Assembly (NCBI GenBank): GCA_046330315.1
Contig: JAXLSZ010000007.1
Location: 287,795 to 351,794, forward strand
From: JAXLSZ01 sp046330315
Lineage (GTDB): Bacteria; Actinomycetota; Thermoleophilia; Solirubrobacterales; 70-9
DNA length: 64,000 nt
Direction: 5' to 3'
Of the stretch, positions 8,221 through 16,908 are shown one piece after another (positions within the stretch are counted from its first letter, which is position 1; the number at the start of each line of letters is the position of its first letter). The position numbers and the translations under genes were made by a program. Below the pieces are notes generated by a model. It had not been told where the DNA came from. It searched no databases and saw only the letters and a program-made list of their open reading frames with translations.

Positions 8221-8871
8221 ATGAAGACCCTTCGCTTCCTGGCCTCCAACCGGATGCTGACGCCGAAGTACGCGCGGCTTCTGTTCCGCTACGGGTGGCG
8301 GCGGCTGCTCACCCCCGCCGGATGGCGCTGGCGGACCGCCGGAATGGTCTTCCTCGGGCGCGGGCTGGAACTGCAGGTGGGAAGGCGCGGCCGGATCGGT
8401 TTCGGCAGGTTCGTGTGGATCGGCGACGGTACGAAGATCCGCTGCCACGAGGGGGTGGTGGAGATCGGGGAGAAGACCGTGCTAGGGCAGGAGTGCACGA
8501 TCTCCGCCTACCAGCGGGTGCGAATCGGCGAGCAGTGCGTGATCGCCGACCGGGCGATGTTCATCGACTTCGATCACGGGGTCGTGGACGTGGAGGTCCC
8601 GATCCGCCACCAGGGTATCTACAAGCGCGACGTCGAGGTCGGCTCCAACGTCTGGATCGGCTACGGCGCCTGCATCCTGAGGGGGGTGCGGGTGGGCGAC
8701 AACTCGGTGATCGGGACCAACGCCGTGGTCACCGCAGACGTACCCGCCAACGCCGTCGTCGGGGGCGTGCCGGCTCGCGTGATCCGGATGCGGGAGGCGC
8801 CGCAGCGCCTGCGCTGGCCCCACCCGGTCGAGCCCGGCCAGACCCCCCGCCCAACTTCAAGTTCCCGCTGA
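8221..8871 (+). CDS. Hexapeptide-repeat acyltransferase (maltose/sugar O-acetyltransferase type)
   Basis: 216 residues. From about residue 50 the protein is built of left-handed beta-helix hexapeptides (IGFGRF, IGDGTK, IGEKTV, VGSNVWIGYG, VGDNSVIGTNAVV) ending in the typical VVGGVPARVIR cap, as in acetyl-CoA-dependent sugar O-acetyltransferases. The start MKTLRFLASN was chosen because upstream codons translate a tandem repeat. The last codons and stop fall in the left arm of a palindromic element at 8855, so the insertion may have rewritten the C-terminus. Being next to GT4/GH57/methyltransferase genes suggests acylation of a polysaccharide, comparable with Rv3034c in mycobacteria (inference). 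Confidence 0.85.
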   Translation: MKTLRFLASNRMLTPKYARLLFRYGWRRLLTPAGWRWRTAGMVFLGRGLELQVGRRGRIGFGRFVWIGDGTKIRCHEGVVEIGEKTVLGQECTISAYQRVRIGEQCVIADRAMFIDFDHGVVDVEVPIRHQGIYKRDVEVGSNVWIGYGACILRGVRVGDNSVIGTNAVVTADVPANAVVGGVPARVIRMREAPQRLRWPHPVEPGQTPRPTSSSR

Positions 8872-8891
8872 TTATCAGCGGGAACTTGAAG
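8855..8891. repeat. Dispersed palindrome, copy 1
   Basis: Perfect 17-bp arms (cttcaagttcccgctga and its complement) around a 3-nt loop, followed by gctcgg. It lies at the convergent ends of the acyltransferase and GT4 genes and could also stop transcription, but has no T-run. Related copies are at 55232 and 61562. Confidence 0.92.
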
Positions 8892-8901
8892 CTCGGCCGG
8901 G

Positions 8902-10092
8902 TTAGGCGGGGTCGCCCGCGAGCATGCCCTCGTAGACGCCCGCGGTGCGCTCGGCGATATCGGCCCAGTCGAAGCGCCTGAGGTGCTCGTAGGCCTCCGC
9001 AACCAGGCGCCGCCCGAGCTCGTCGTCCGAGAGGACGCGTACGGCGACCTCGGCGAGCGCCTCGGGGTCGCGAGCGCGGAAGCGCAGCCCGACCTCCTCG
9101 TGCGGGACGACCTCCCGCAGCCCGCCGGTGTCGGCGACGATGCAGGGGCAGCCGGAGGCCATCGCCTCCAGGGCGACGAGTCCGAAGGGCTCGTAGATCG
9201 ACGGGACCACGGTGAGGTCGGCGATCGAGTAGAGCGAATGCAGGACGTCGTCGCCGATCCAGCCCAGGAAGGTGCCGTAGCCCCGCAGCCCGAGCTCCTC
9301 GGCCTGACGGTGCAGCTCGGCCTCGTGGGTCCCCGAGCCGGCCACCAGGAAGCGGGTCCCTGGGACCTGTTCGATCACCCGTGGCATCGCCTCCAGGGCG
9401 AGTTGGAAGCCCTTTTCGTAGACCAGGCGGCCGATCAGCAGGACGAGCTTCTCGTCGGGCTCCGCGAACTCGCCGCGCAGCCGTCCCAGCTCCCCCGGGT
9501 CCTGGATGCGCAGGTCCTCCGGGTCGATGCCGTTGGGGATCACCTCGATCTTCGACTCCTCGACCCCGAAGATGTCGACGATCTGCTCGCGCATGTAGTG
9601 CGAGCAGGCGATCACCCGCTCCGAGCGGTTGGTGATCCAGCGCTCCACCCCGTGGATGTAGGACTGCGGGTGCTTGTCCACCCAGCCCTGGTGGCGGCCG
9701 TGCTCGGTCGCGTGGATGGTCGTCACCAGGGGGACGCCGAACCGCTTGGCCAGATGGTCGCATGCGTTGGCGACCAGCCAGTCGTGGCCGTGGACGACGT
9801 CGAAGCTGTGGCGATCGCCGAGCTCGACCCCCGCGGCCAGCATGTCGGAGTTCATCCGCTCGACCCAGGCGACGAACTCGCCGAGGTCGGTGGGTCGCTT
9901 CGGCTCGCGGATCCTGTGGATCATCACCCCCGCCGCCCTCTCCTCGGCCGGCGACTCCTCGCCGCCACGGGTCAGCACGTGGACGTCGATCCCGGCCTCC
10001 ACCAGGGCCTCGGAGAGCTTGCGGACGTGGCGGGCCAGGCCGCCCTCGATCAGCGGCGGGTACTCCCAGGAGAGGATCAGGATGCGGCTCAC
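8902..10092 (-). CDS. GT4-family glycosyltransferase (alpha-1,4-glucan/glycogen-synthase-like)
   Basis: 396 residues with a two-domain GT-B fold. The N-terminus has WEYPPLIEGGLARHV, the glycogen-synthase-like loop that binds the sugar nucleotide. The C-terminal domain has LIGRLVYEKGFQ and the GT4 E-x7-E motif in PSIYEPFGLVALEAMASGCP. It transfers glucosyl units to a growing alpha-glucan. The GTG start has GAAGG 8 nt upstream and lies 10 nt after the GH57 stop. Order methyltransferase-GH57-GT4 is the order of Rv3030-Rv3032, where Rv3032 elongates methylglucose lipopolysaccharide and glycogen. Confidence 0.9.
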   Translation of the reverse strand: MSRILILSWEYPPLIEGGLARHVRKLSEALVEAGIDVHVLTRGGEESPAEERAAGVMIHRIREPKRPTDLGEFVAWVERMNSDMLAAGVELGDRHSFDVVHGHDWLVANACDHLAKRFGVPLVTTIHATEHGRHQGWVDKHPQSYIHGVERWITNRSERVIACSHYMREQIVDIFGVEESKIEVIPNGIDPEDLRIQDPGELGRLRGEFAEPDEKLVLLIGRLVYEKGFQLALEAMPRVIEQVPGTRFLVAGSGTHEAELHRQAEELGLRGYGTFLGWIGDDVLHSLYSIADLTVVPSIYEPFGLVALEAMASGCPCIVADTGGLREVVPHEEVGLRFRARDPEALAEVAVRVLSDDELGRRLVAEAYEHLRRFDWADIAERTAGVYEGMLAGDPA

Positions 10093-10102
10093 GGAGGGGC
10101 CT

Positions 10103-11521
10103 TCAGGGCAGCAGGAGGGGTGCGATGTGGAGGTCCGGCGCGAGGGCTCGCATGCGGGGATCGACGACCGCGGGGGAGTCTATGGCCTCGAGCATCGCCT
10201 CTGCGTGGCCGACCGCCCGCTGGTAGGCGTAGTCGCCCGCCTCGCGCCGGCCGTCGAGGAAGGCCCAGTCGCTCGACTGGACGGCGAGCAGCTCGCGGGT
10301 CGCCCGCTCCGCGGCCGGCCCCCGGAGGCCTTCCGAGAGGGCCCGGAGCGCCCGCAGCTCAAGGCGCCGCGCGCCCCAGGCCAGGTCGGCGACGGCGGGC
10401 GAGTCCCAGGTGCGCAGGTCGGCCCCCTCGCCCCAGCTCGAGGCGCGCAGATCCCGGCGCTCGCCGGGGTGCTCCTCCAGCGCGCGGGGGAGGGTCAGCA
10501 GGCGGATCCCGGCCTGCGGCGCGAGCCTCAGCACCTCCTCGAGCCAGACGACGCCCTCCGACCACCAGTGCCCCAGCAGCTCGGTGTCCACCGCGAAGAC
10601 CGAGAGGCCGCGGTGCCCTGAGGCGGCCGCGAAGGCTCGCAGCCGCGCGGCCATCGCCTCGCAGAACTGCGCCGCCTGATCGCGGGCCACCCCGGACGCG
10701 ACCTCCGGCTCGTATGGGCCCCCGCCGACCCTCCAGATCCTCGTGCCGCGCATCGACTGCGCAGCGAACTGGGCGTGGGGCGCCGCAGAGGGATAGCCGT
10801 CCAGGGACCACAGCCATCCGACCGCCTCCCAGTCGATCGTGAAGGCGAGCGGGCCGGCCGCGGTGCGAGCCGGGGCGAGAGCCCCCATCGCCGGCTCGTG
10901 TGGGGTCTGGTTGACGCAGAACCAGCGCACGCCGTGCTCGGCGAGCCGCCACTCCAGGCCCGGCGAGTAGGCGCACTCGGGAAGCCAGAACCCGCCGTTC
11001 CAGCCGAACCGCCGGCGGTGGGAGCGCAGGCCGGCGTCGAGCTGGAGGCCGATCCCCGCCCGGGTCGCGCAGAGCGGCAGCACCGCGTGGGTGGCGCTGG
11101 AGGCCGCCAGCGCGACGCGGCCCGACTCCGCCGCCTCCCTGAAGGCCCCGAGCGGCCCCCCAGCCGCCGCGTCGAGCAGCTCCAGGACGTGCCGGTAGCG
11201 GGCCGCCGCGGCTTCGGCCGCGGGCCGGCAGGCCGGCTCGACGTCCGCCGCGTCCGCCTCGGCGCTGGCGATCCGGTAGGCGAGCAGGAACTCGCGCAGC
11301 CGCGCCATCGCCCCGGCGTCCTCGAGCTGGTCGGCGAGCACCGGGGTGACCGTCATCGTCAGGTCGCGGGCCACCTCGAGGACGGGCAGGTGCGAGCGGA
11401 ACACGGCGTCGAAGAGCCACTCCTCGCCGAAGGGGTAGGTGCCGAAACCCTCGACGTAGGGCATGTGGCTGTGCAGGACGATCGCCAGGTCGCCGACGGT
11501 CTCCCGGCCCGGCTCACGCAC
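10103..11521 (-). CDS. GH57-family 1,4-alpha-glucan branching enzyme (DUF1957 type)
   Basis: 472 residues from the preferred GTG (VREPGRETVGDLAIVLHSHMP), which overlaps the upstream methyltransferase stop by 8 nt; an ATG at 11560 would overlap further. GH57 hallmarks: the N-terminal HSHMPYV strand, nucleophile Glu182 in WLPECAYSPG and acid/base Asp312 in FAVDTELLGHWW. The DUF1957 C-terminal helical region (SSDWAFL and following) is typical of glucan-branching members. It probably introduces alpha-1,6 branches into the polymer made by the adjacent GT4 enzyme. Cytosolic; no signal peptide. Confidence 0.9.
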   Translation of the reverse strand: MREPGRETVGDLAIVLHSHMPYVEGFGTYPFGEEWLFDAVFRSHLPVLEVARDLTMTVTPVLADQLEDAGAMARLREFLLAYRIASAEADAADVEPACRPAAEAAAARYRHVLELLDAAAGGPLGAFREAAESGRVALAASSATHAVLPLCATRAGIGLQLDAGLRSHRRRFGWNGGFWLPECAYSPGLEWRLAEHGVRWFCVNQTPHEPAMGALAPARTAAGPLAFTIDWEAVGWLWSLDGYPSAAPHAQFAAQSMRGTRIWRVGGGPYEPEVASGVARDQAAQFCEAMAARLRAFAAASGHRGLSVFAVDTELLGHWWSEGVVWLEEVLRLAPQAGIRLLTLPRALEEHPGERRDLRASSWGEGADLRTWDSPAVADLAWGARRLELRALRALSEGLRGPAAERATRELLAVQSSDWAFLDGRREAGDYAYQRAVGHAEAMLEAIDSPAVVDPRMRALAPDLHIAPLLLP

Positions 11522-12284
11522 GGCAGATCGCCAGGAAGTCCAGGGCGCCGTCGAGCCCATCGCCGCGCAGGGCGAAGTCGGAGGCGGTTATCGCCGGCGT
11601 GAAGCGGTCGTAGAAGGGCCCGGTCAGCCGCAGCGCGCGGTGGACCCGGTCCCATCCGAGGCGCAGCGCAACCTCGTGTGCCCGCAGCTTGCGGGCGTGG
11701 AAGAGGCCCAGCAGCTCGACGCTGGAGAAGTGGGGCCCGAGCAGCTCCAGGTACTCCGCCGCGGTGTACTCGCGCAGGTGCCAGGGGTTGCCGGACCTCT
11801 CGGCCCCCGGGGGCGCCAGGGTGAGGCGGTTCGGGGTCGAGACGTAGGAGACCGGGGCGAGGCTCGCGAAACGCTCGAGGAGGTCCCCGGGGCGCTCGAC
11901 GTGCTCGATCGTCTGCAGGAAGACGATCGCGTCGCAGGGGCCCTCGTAGGCTTCGACCAGGCCCCTGTCGAAGCGGAGGTTGTCCCGCCGGTAGCGCAGG
12001 CGGGCGTGCTCGTGGGCCTCGGGGTTCGCGTCCACGCCGACCACCGAGGCGGCGACCGAGGCCAGCAGGTCGGACCCGTACCCCTCCCCGCAGGCCAGAT
12101 CGGCGACCCGCAGGCCGGCGCAGCGCCCGGCGATCCACTCGTAGACCGCGAGGTGACGCCGGTACCAGTAGTTCTCCTCGGGGACGTCGGGAAGGGTGCG
12201 CTCGCCGGTCAGGGCGAGCGGGGGCACGCCCGGAGGCTGGTCGAGCTGGACATGGGGGACGGTGGGCTCCGGCACTGCGACCAC
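11514..12284 (-). CDS. SAM-dependent methyltransferase, first gene of the glucan operon
   Basis: 256 residues. Rossmann-type class I methyltransferase with motif I VADLACGEGYGSDLLA, motif II acidic residue in VVGVDAN and the QTIEHVERP segment. By position and partners it corresponds to Rv3030 of the mycobacterial methylglucose lipopolysaccharide locus; the substrate is inferred, not shown. Its stop overlaps the GH57 start. It diverges from a second methyltransferase with 79 bp between the starts. Confidence 0.85.
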   Translation of the reverse strand: MVAVPEPTVPHVQLDQPPGVPPLALTGERTLPDVPEENYWYRRHLAVYEWIAGRCAGLRVADLACGEGYGSDLLASVAASVVGVDANPEAHEHARLRYRRDNLRFDRGLVEAYEGPCDAIVFLQTIEHVERPGDLLERFASLAPVSYVSTPNRLTLAPPGAERSGNPWHLREYTAAEYLELLGPHFSSVELLGLFHARKLRAHEVALRLGWDRVHRALRLTGPFYDRFTPAITASDFALRGDGLDGALDFLAICRA

Positions 12285-12363
12285 GGACTTCTACCGCCTC
12301 CGCAGCTAGGCTCCCCTCTCCCCCCGACCATCCACCCGCTCGCCTCCACGACCCCGCCACCCG

Positions 12364-13278
12364 ATGCCAGCCGCGCCGACCGCAAGCGCCGAGCACATCC
12401 GCAGCGTCAACGCGCGCTACCACGACGTCGCCGCCGAGACCTACGACGAGAAGTGGGGGATCGACTTCGGGCCCACCGGCCAGGCGCAGGTCCGGGCGAA
12501 GCTGCTCAAGGCGCTCGGCGGCCCGCCCCGGAGCCCCTTCCCCGAGGCGCTGGAGATCGGCGCCGGCACCGGCTACTTCTCGATCAACCTGCTGCGCGGC
12601 GGCCTGATCGGAACAGCGACGGCGACCGACATCTCCCCGGGCATGCTCGCCGCGCTTGGCGCCAACGCCGCCGCGGCGGGCGTCGAGGTGCGCACCGTCA
12701 CCTCCGACGCCGAGAGCCTGCCCTTCGAGGACCGCTCCTTCGACCTCGTCTTCGGACACGCCGTGCTGCACCACATCCCCGACCTCGACCGGGCCTTCGC
12801 CGAGTTCGCCCGGGTGCTGCGCCCGGGTGGGACGGTTGCCTTCTGCGGCGAGCCCTCCCGCAACGGCGACCGGCTCGCCGCCGTCCCGAAGCGCGCCGGC
12901 TCGCTGCTGGCGCCGCTCTGGCGCCGGGCCGTGAGTGCCGGCGCCCTCGCGCCCGGCCACGGCGAGGAGGCGCACGATCACCGGCTGGAGAGCGAGGTGG
13001 ACGTCCACGCCTTCGCCCCGGCCGAGCTCCGGGACATGCTCCTGCGCGCCCGGTTCTCCTCGCCGCGGATCAGGGGCGAGGAGCTGCTCGCGAACGTCTG
13101 GGGCTGGGGCCTGCGCTCTCTCGAGGCGAGCGCCGAGCCGGACTCGGTGCCGATGGCGTGGCGTCGCTTCGCCTTCCGCAGCTATCTCGCCCTCCAGCGT
13201 CTCGACGGCTCGCTGCTCGAGCCCCGCCTGCCGGCCGGGCTCTTCTACAACCTGGTGCTCTCCGCCCGCCTCGCCTGA
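12364..13278 (+). CDS. SAM-dependent methyltransferase, divergent partner
   Basis: 304 residues, class I methyltransferase: EIGAGTGYFS (motif I), ATDISPGM (motif II) and FGHAVLHHIPD with LRPGGTVAFCGEP. The C-terminal 120 residues (AFRSYLALQRLD, PAGLFYNLVLSARLA) are family-specific and resemble lipid or quinone-type methyltransferases. A TAGGCT box at about 12306 would give a 50-nt leader. Divergence from the Rv3030-like gene suggests shared control; a role in glycan or lipid modification is inference. Confidence 0.8.
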   Translation: MPAAPTASAEHIRSVNARYHDVAAETYDEKWGIDFGPTGQAQVRAKLLKALGGPPRSPFPEALEIGAGTGYFSINLLRGGLIGTATATDISPGMLAALGANAAAAGVEVRTVTSDAESLPFEDRSFDLVFGHAVLHHIPDLDRAFAEFARVLRPGGTVAFCGEPSRNGDRLAAVPKRAGSLLAPLWRRAVSAGALAPGHGEEAHDHRLESEVDVHAFAPAELRDMLLRARFSSPRIRGEELLANVWGWGLRSLEASAEPDSVPMAWRRFAFRSYLALQRLDGSLLEPRLPAGLFYNLVLSARLA

Positions 13279-13307
13279 CGCCCGGTCCCCCGCCCCCCCA
13301 CCGCGAA

Positions 13308-13345
13308 CGTCCCGGAGTTGTTGCTATGGGGGGTACTCCGGGACG
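13308..13345. terminator. Hairpin between convergent genes
   Basis: Perfect 11-bp arms cgtcccggagt / actccgggacg with a 16-nt loop, placed 30 bp after the methyltransferase stop and 2 bp from the opposing cyclase stop. A bidirectional terminator is likely although no T-run follows. Confidence 0.6.
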
Positions 13346-13346
13346 C

Positions 13347-14459
13347 TCAGCGGGTTTGGCGCCGCACCCGGTAGAGGCGGACCCGCGAGTCCAGCCCCTT
13401 CAGCCGACGCTCTCCGGCAAACGAGCAGACGAAGCCGTCGCCGGCCTGCTCCCTGACCGACTCGGCGAGGAGCACGGTGCCCGGCCTGGCGATGCCGGTG
13501 ATCCGGCTGGCCAGGTTGACCGGCTGCCCGTACCAATCGCCCCCGCGTCCGAGCGCCTCCCCCCAGGCGAGGCCGGCCCGGATCTGGGGGAACCCCTCCC
13601 CCTCCGCGTCGGCGGCCTCGACGAGGCTGAGCGCGGCGTCGATGCCCGCCCCGGCGTCGCGGGAGACGAGCATCGCGGCGTCGCCGATCAGCTTGATCAG
13701 CCTCACCGGAGGCCGGGCGGACGCCGAGGCCAGCTCACCCAGCCGCCGCGCGACCCGGCCCAGCTCCTCGCTCGGCAACCGCTCGCCGAGCTTGGTGAAC
13801 CCGACGATGTCGGCGAAGCAGACGCAGACGTCCGCCCCCCCTAACGCCGGCGGGTCGGCGGCAATCACGTCCCGCTGCACCTGCTCGCGAAGGTGCCGGT
13901 TCAGCGCGTACTGGAGCACCGTCGCGATCTGCGGGGAGAGGATCCGCGCCGAGTGCTCCAGGCGCCGGGCCATCTCCGCCTCGCTCTCCGCGGACCCCGA
14001 GACGGTCCTCCAGATCACCTCGCGGTTTCCCTCCGCGATCCGGGCCATGGCAATGCCGATCACCCTGGTCATGTCGAGGATGTCGTCGTCGGAGATCCCG
14101 GCCTCCCGGAAGCGGGCGAGAATCCTCGCGGACTCGACGTCGTGGTCGTCGAGCGCCGCCTCCTGGGGGTCCACCTCCGGAAGGCCCAGCGCCCGGTTCA
14201 TCCCCATCAGCATCTCCGGCTCGACACCCGTCATCTCGGTGACCTGGAGCGGCGTGTAGCGCGGGCCCCGCGCGGAGAGCGCCCGCTCGACCGGCAGCAG
14301 GACGAGCCGGCTCTCCCGCACCGCCTGTCGCAGCTCGTCCATTCCCACCCCCTGCGCGACCAGGTCCTCGAGCAGCTCCATTCGCGCCTCGCGCTCGGCT
14401 CCCTCCAGGCCCTCGGCCAGGCCCGCCGCCTCCAGGTCTTCGCGTGAAGGGGTCGTCAT
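13347..14459 (-). CDS. Class III adenylate/guanylate cyclase with N-terminal regulatory domain
   Basis: 370 residues from ATG 14459; an upstream ATG would only add repetitive basic residues. Residues about 35-150 (MDELRQAVRESRLVLLPVERAL, YTPLQVTEMTGV, DDDILDMTRVIG) match the helical regulatory domain found in the pH-sensing mycobacterial cyclase Rv1264. The catalytic domain follows: metal ligands Asp217 (CFADIVGFTKL) and Asp260 (LIKLIGDAAML), Lys256 for base recognition, and Asn315/Arg319 in GQPVNLASRI for transition-state binding. All key residues are kept, so an active homodimer is expected. Cytosolic; no membrane segments. Confidence 0.9.
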   Translation of the reverse strand: MTTPSREDLEAAGLAEGLEGAEREARMELLEDLVAQGVGMDELRQAVRESRLVLLPVERALSARGPRYTPLQVTEMTGVEPEMLMGMNRALGLPEVDPQEAALDDHDVESARILARFREAGISDDDILDMTRVIGIAMARIAEGNREVIWRTVSGSAESEAEMARRLEHSARILSPQIATVLQYALNRHLREQVQRDVIAADPPALGGADVCVCFADIVGFTKLGERLPSEELGRVARRLGELASASARPPVRLIKLIGDAAMLVSRDAGAGIDAALSLVEAADAEGEGFPQIRAGLAWGEALGRGGDWYGQPVNLASRITGIARPGTVLLAESVREQAGDGFVCSFAGERRLKGLDSRVRLYRVRRQTR

Positions 14460-14531
14460 GGTGCCCCATTGTCGCCGCAGAGGCGGGCGCGCGCATCCGT
14501 CCCGCCGAACCGGCCGGCCGGGACCGCCGCC

Positions 14532-14537
14532 TAGACT
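14532..14537 (+). promoter_or_regulatory. Candidate -10 box (TAGACT) of the LON-domain gene
   Basis: TAGACT lies 7 nt before the ATG, the spacing expected for a leaderless mRNA. Confidence 0.6.
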
Positions 14538-14544
14538 TCTCCCC

Positions 14545-15168
14545 ATGGCCCTCGACCTGCCGATCTTCGAGCTGCCGATGGCGCTGCTTCCGGGCGAGAC
14601 CGTGCCCCTGCACATCTTCGAGGACCGCTACAAGCGGATGATCGGGCACTGCGTCGACTCGGGCGAGCGGTTCGGGATCGTGCTCCGCGACGAGGCCGGG
14701 GCCCGATCCGTCGGCTGTACGGCGCTGGTCACCGAGATGCTGGAGCGGATGGACGACGGCAGGATGAACGTCCTGGTCACCGGGGAGAGCGCCTTCCGCG
14801 TCCTCGACCGCTTTGACGACCCCGAGGATCCCCGGGCCGAGGTCGAGCTGATCGCCGAGGATGCCCCCGACCCCGACCCCGACCCCGAGGCCCTCGGCGA
14901 GGCGCGCTCGGCCTTCGCCCGGCTCGCCGAGGCGGCGCTGGGCGAGGCGCCGGACCCCGGGGAGCTGGCCGGCCTGGACTCCTACGGGCTGGCGGCACGG
15001 GTCGAGCTCTCCGCCGAGACCAAGCAGCGGCTGCTGCAGACGCGAGACGAGGAGAAGCGGCTCTCCTACCTGGCCGGGGTCTTCGGCGAACTGGCCGAGG
15101 CGGCGGGCCGGGCCGAGGAGATCGCCGAGCGGGCACGATCGAACGGCAGGATCCGGATCGGCCGCTGA
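14545..15168 (+). CDS. LON substrate-binding domain protein
   Basis: 207 residues. The N-terminus (LPIFELPMALLPGETVPLHIFEDRYKRMI) is the characteristic opening of the Lon protease substrate-binding domain, here without ATPase or protease domains. An acidic low-complexity hinge (PDPDPDPE) and a helical C-terminal half follow. Such free-standing LON-N proteins are common in bacteria but poorly understood. Divergent from the cyclase with 85 bp between starts. A 40-bp tandem array starts 12 bp after its stop. Confidence 0.88.
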   Translation: MALDLPIFELPMALLPGETVPLHIFEDRYKRMIGHCVDSGERFGIVLRDEAGARSVGCTALVTEMLERMDDGRMNVLVTGESAFRVLDRFDDPEDPRAEVELIAEDAPDPDPDPEALGEARSAFARLAEAALGEAPDPGELAGLDSYGLAARVELSAETKQRLLQTRDEEKRLSYLAGVFGELAEAAGRAEEIAERARSNGRIRIGR

Positions 15169-15180
15169 GCGGCCCCGTGG

Positions 15181-15375
15181 TGCCCCTCGGGCCAGGGCCA
15201 CTGCCCCGCCCCCGCCCGGTTGGGCCCCTCGGGCCAGGGCCACTGCCCCGCCCCCCCGGTTGGGCCCCTCGGGCCAGGGCCACTGCCCCGCCCCCCCGGT
15301 TGGGCCCCTCGGGCCAGGGCCACTGCCCCGCCCCCCCGGTTGGGCCCCTCAGGCCAGGGCCACGGCCCCGCCCCG
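15181..15375. repeat. 40-bp tandem repeat, five copies, containing the ggt 3' end
   Basis: Units start at 15181, 15221, 15261, 15301 and 15341 (core gggccagggccactgccccg). The last unit contains the true end of the gamma-glutamyltransferase gene (…AVALA, TGA at 15349-15351). The other four repeat those codons with TGA changed to CGA. The array fills the whole gap to the LON-domain gene. Confidence 0.95.
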
Positions 15376-16893
15376 CCTCGGGTCGCCGCCGCCTTCGAGC
15401 CGGCCCGTGGAGGGGTCGCGCGTCACCGCCTGCACCCCCCCGAAGAAGAGGTTTCGATCCCGCCAGCGGACCACCGGGACCCCGGCGCTCTCGACCCGAT
15501 CCAGGGTGCCGGGGTCGATCCCCGGCTCCGCCTGGAGGGTCCCGGACTCGAAGTGCACCCGCGGGGCCGCGACGGCCTCGGCGGGCCCCATCCCGTCGCC
15601 GAGCAGTCTCAGCACCGTCTGCAGCACGGCCGAGCGGATCCGGTTGGAGCCGGCGCTGCCCAGCCCGGCGACCACCTCGCCGTCGCGCATGACGACGGCG
15701 GGGGACATCATCGAGGTCATCCGGGCCCCGACCGGCGTGCGGTGGAAGCCGAGGGGGTTGAGGTCCTCCTCCCCGAGCATGTTGTTGACGTGGATCCCGG
15801 TGCCGGGCACGACCAGGCCCGATCCGGTGCCGTTGGAGCAGGTGACGCTGGCGCAGCCGCCCTCTGCGTCCATCACCACCAGGTGGGTGGTGGAGCCCAG
15901 CCGGTCCTCGGGACCCCCGGGCAGCGGGCCCTGCCCCGAGGCGATCCGCTCCGCCTCACGGTCGAGGTTGGTCGCGGCGAGGAACGACTCCGCGAACCCC
16001 TCCTCGTAGAGGCCCTCGGCGAAGCGGGCGGCCCGGGCCCGGTTCGCCGCCTCCATGACGCTGAGGACGCTCTGGACCGAGTCGCTCCCGAGCCGCTCCA
16101 GCAGCTCCAGCGCGAAGGCGATCAGGATCCCGCCCGAGGAGGGAGGCGGGTTGGTCAGGACCTCGCAGCCGCGGTGGCGAGCCCGCACCGGAGTGCGCTC
16201 GATCGGCCCGTAGGCGGCCATGTCGGAGCGCGAGAGGATCCCGCCGCGCTCGCAGACGAAGTCGGCCACGGCGGCGCCGATCTCACCCCGGTAGAACGGC
16301 TCGTGCCCTTCGGCGGCGAGCATCTCAAGCGCGCCGGCCAGGTCCTCGAACCGGAAGGTCTCCCCCTCCCGGAGGATCCGCCCCCCGGGGGCGTAGATCC
16401 GCCTGCACTCCGGCAGCCGGGTGTAGATCGGCTCGAGGATCTCCAGTACGTAGGCCTGCTGGCGGTTGAGCGGGGCGCCCTCGCGGGCCAGGCGCACCGC
16501 GGGACCGATCAGCTCGGCCATCGGCATCGTCCCGTAGCCGGCGAGCGCGTGGGAGACGCCGGCCGCCGTCCCCGGCACCCCGCATGACGCGGCCCCGACG
16601 TTGAAGACCTGCGTGGTCGCCTCGTCGAAGTGGACGTCCACCGGCACCAGCTCCTCCCCCCGCTCAGTTCCCTCGCGCCCCGGCATCTCGACGAAGAAGT
16701 CGATCAGCGCCGTCCGGCCCGCCTCGTGGACGATCATGAACCCGCCGGCGCCCAGCCCGGTCAGCGGGCTCTCGACGGCGAACGAGGCGAGCATCGCCGC
16801 CACCGCGGCATCCACGGCGTTCCCGCCCTCCCCCAGCACCTGCGCACCCGCCTCCGCCGTGAGCGGATGCCCGGCAGCGACCACCCCCCTCAT
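15349..16893 (-). CDS. ggt: Gamma-glutamyltransferase family protein
   Basis: 514 residues of the Ntn-hydrolase GGT family. The autoprocessing site is intact: Thr335 in GSTTHLVVMD becomes the N-terminal nucleophile of the small subunit. The glycine-rich GSAGSNRIRSAVLQT element of the small subunit is also visible. No signal peptide is apparent, unlike periplasmic GGTs, so the enzyme may be cytosolic or act on a non-glutathione gamma-glutamyl compound. The 3' end is part of a 40-bp tandem array. Confidence 0.9.
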   Translation of the reverse strand: MRGVVAAGHPLTAEAGAQVLGEGGNAVDAAVAAMLASFAVESPLTGLGAGGFMIVHEAGRTALIDFFVEMPGREGTERGEELVPVDVHFDEATTQVFNVGAASCGVPGTAAGVSHALAGYGTMPMAELIGPAVRLAREGAPLNRQQAYVLEILEPIYTRLPECRRIYAPGGRILREGETFRFEDLAGALEMLAAEGHEPFYRGEIGAAVADFVCERGGILSRSDMAAYGPIERTPVRARHRGCEVLTNPPPSSGGILIAFALELLERLGSDSVQSVLSVMEAANRARAARFAEGLYEEGFAESFLAATNLDREAERIASGQGPLPGGPEDRLGSTTHLVVMDAEGGCASVTCSNGTGSGLVVPGTGIHVNNMLGEEDLNPLGFHRTPVGARMTSMMSPAVVMRDGEVVAGLGSAGSNRIRSAVLQTVLRLLGDGMGPAEAVAAPRVHFESGTLQAEPGIDPGTLDRVESAGVPVVRWRDRNLFFGGVQAVTRDPSTGRLEGGGDPRRGGAVALA

Positions 16894-16908
16894 TGCGTCG
16901 CCCCGCGG

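Noticed and set aside
15066..15323. Small ORFs in the 15.2-kb repeat (MALARGAQPGG…)
   Set aside because: They are translations of the 40-bp repeat; their similarity to each other is due to the array.
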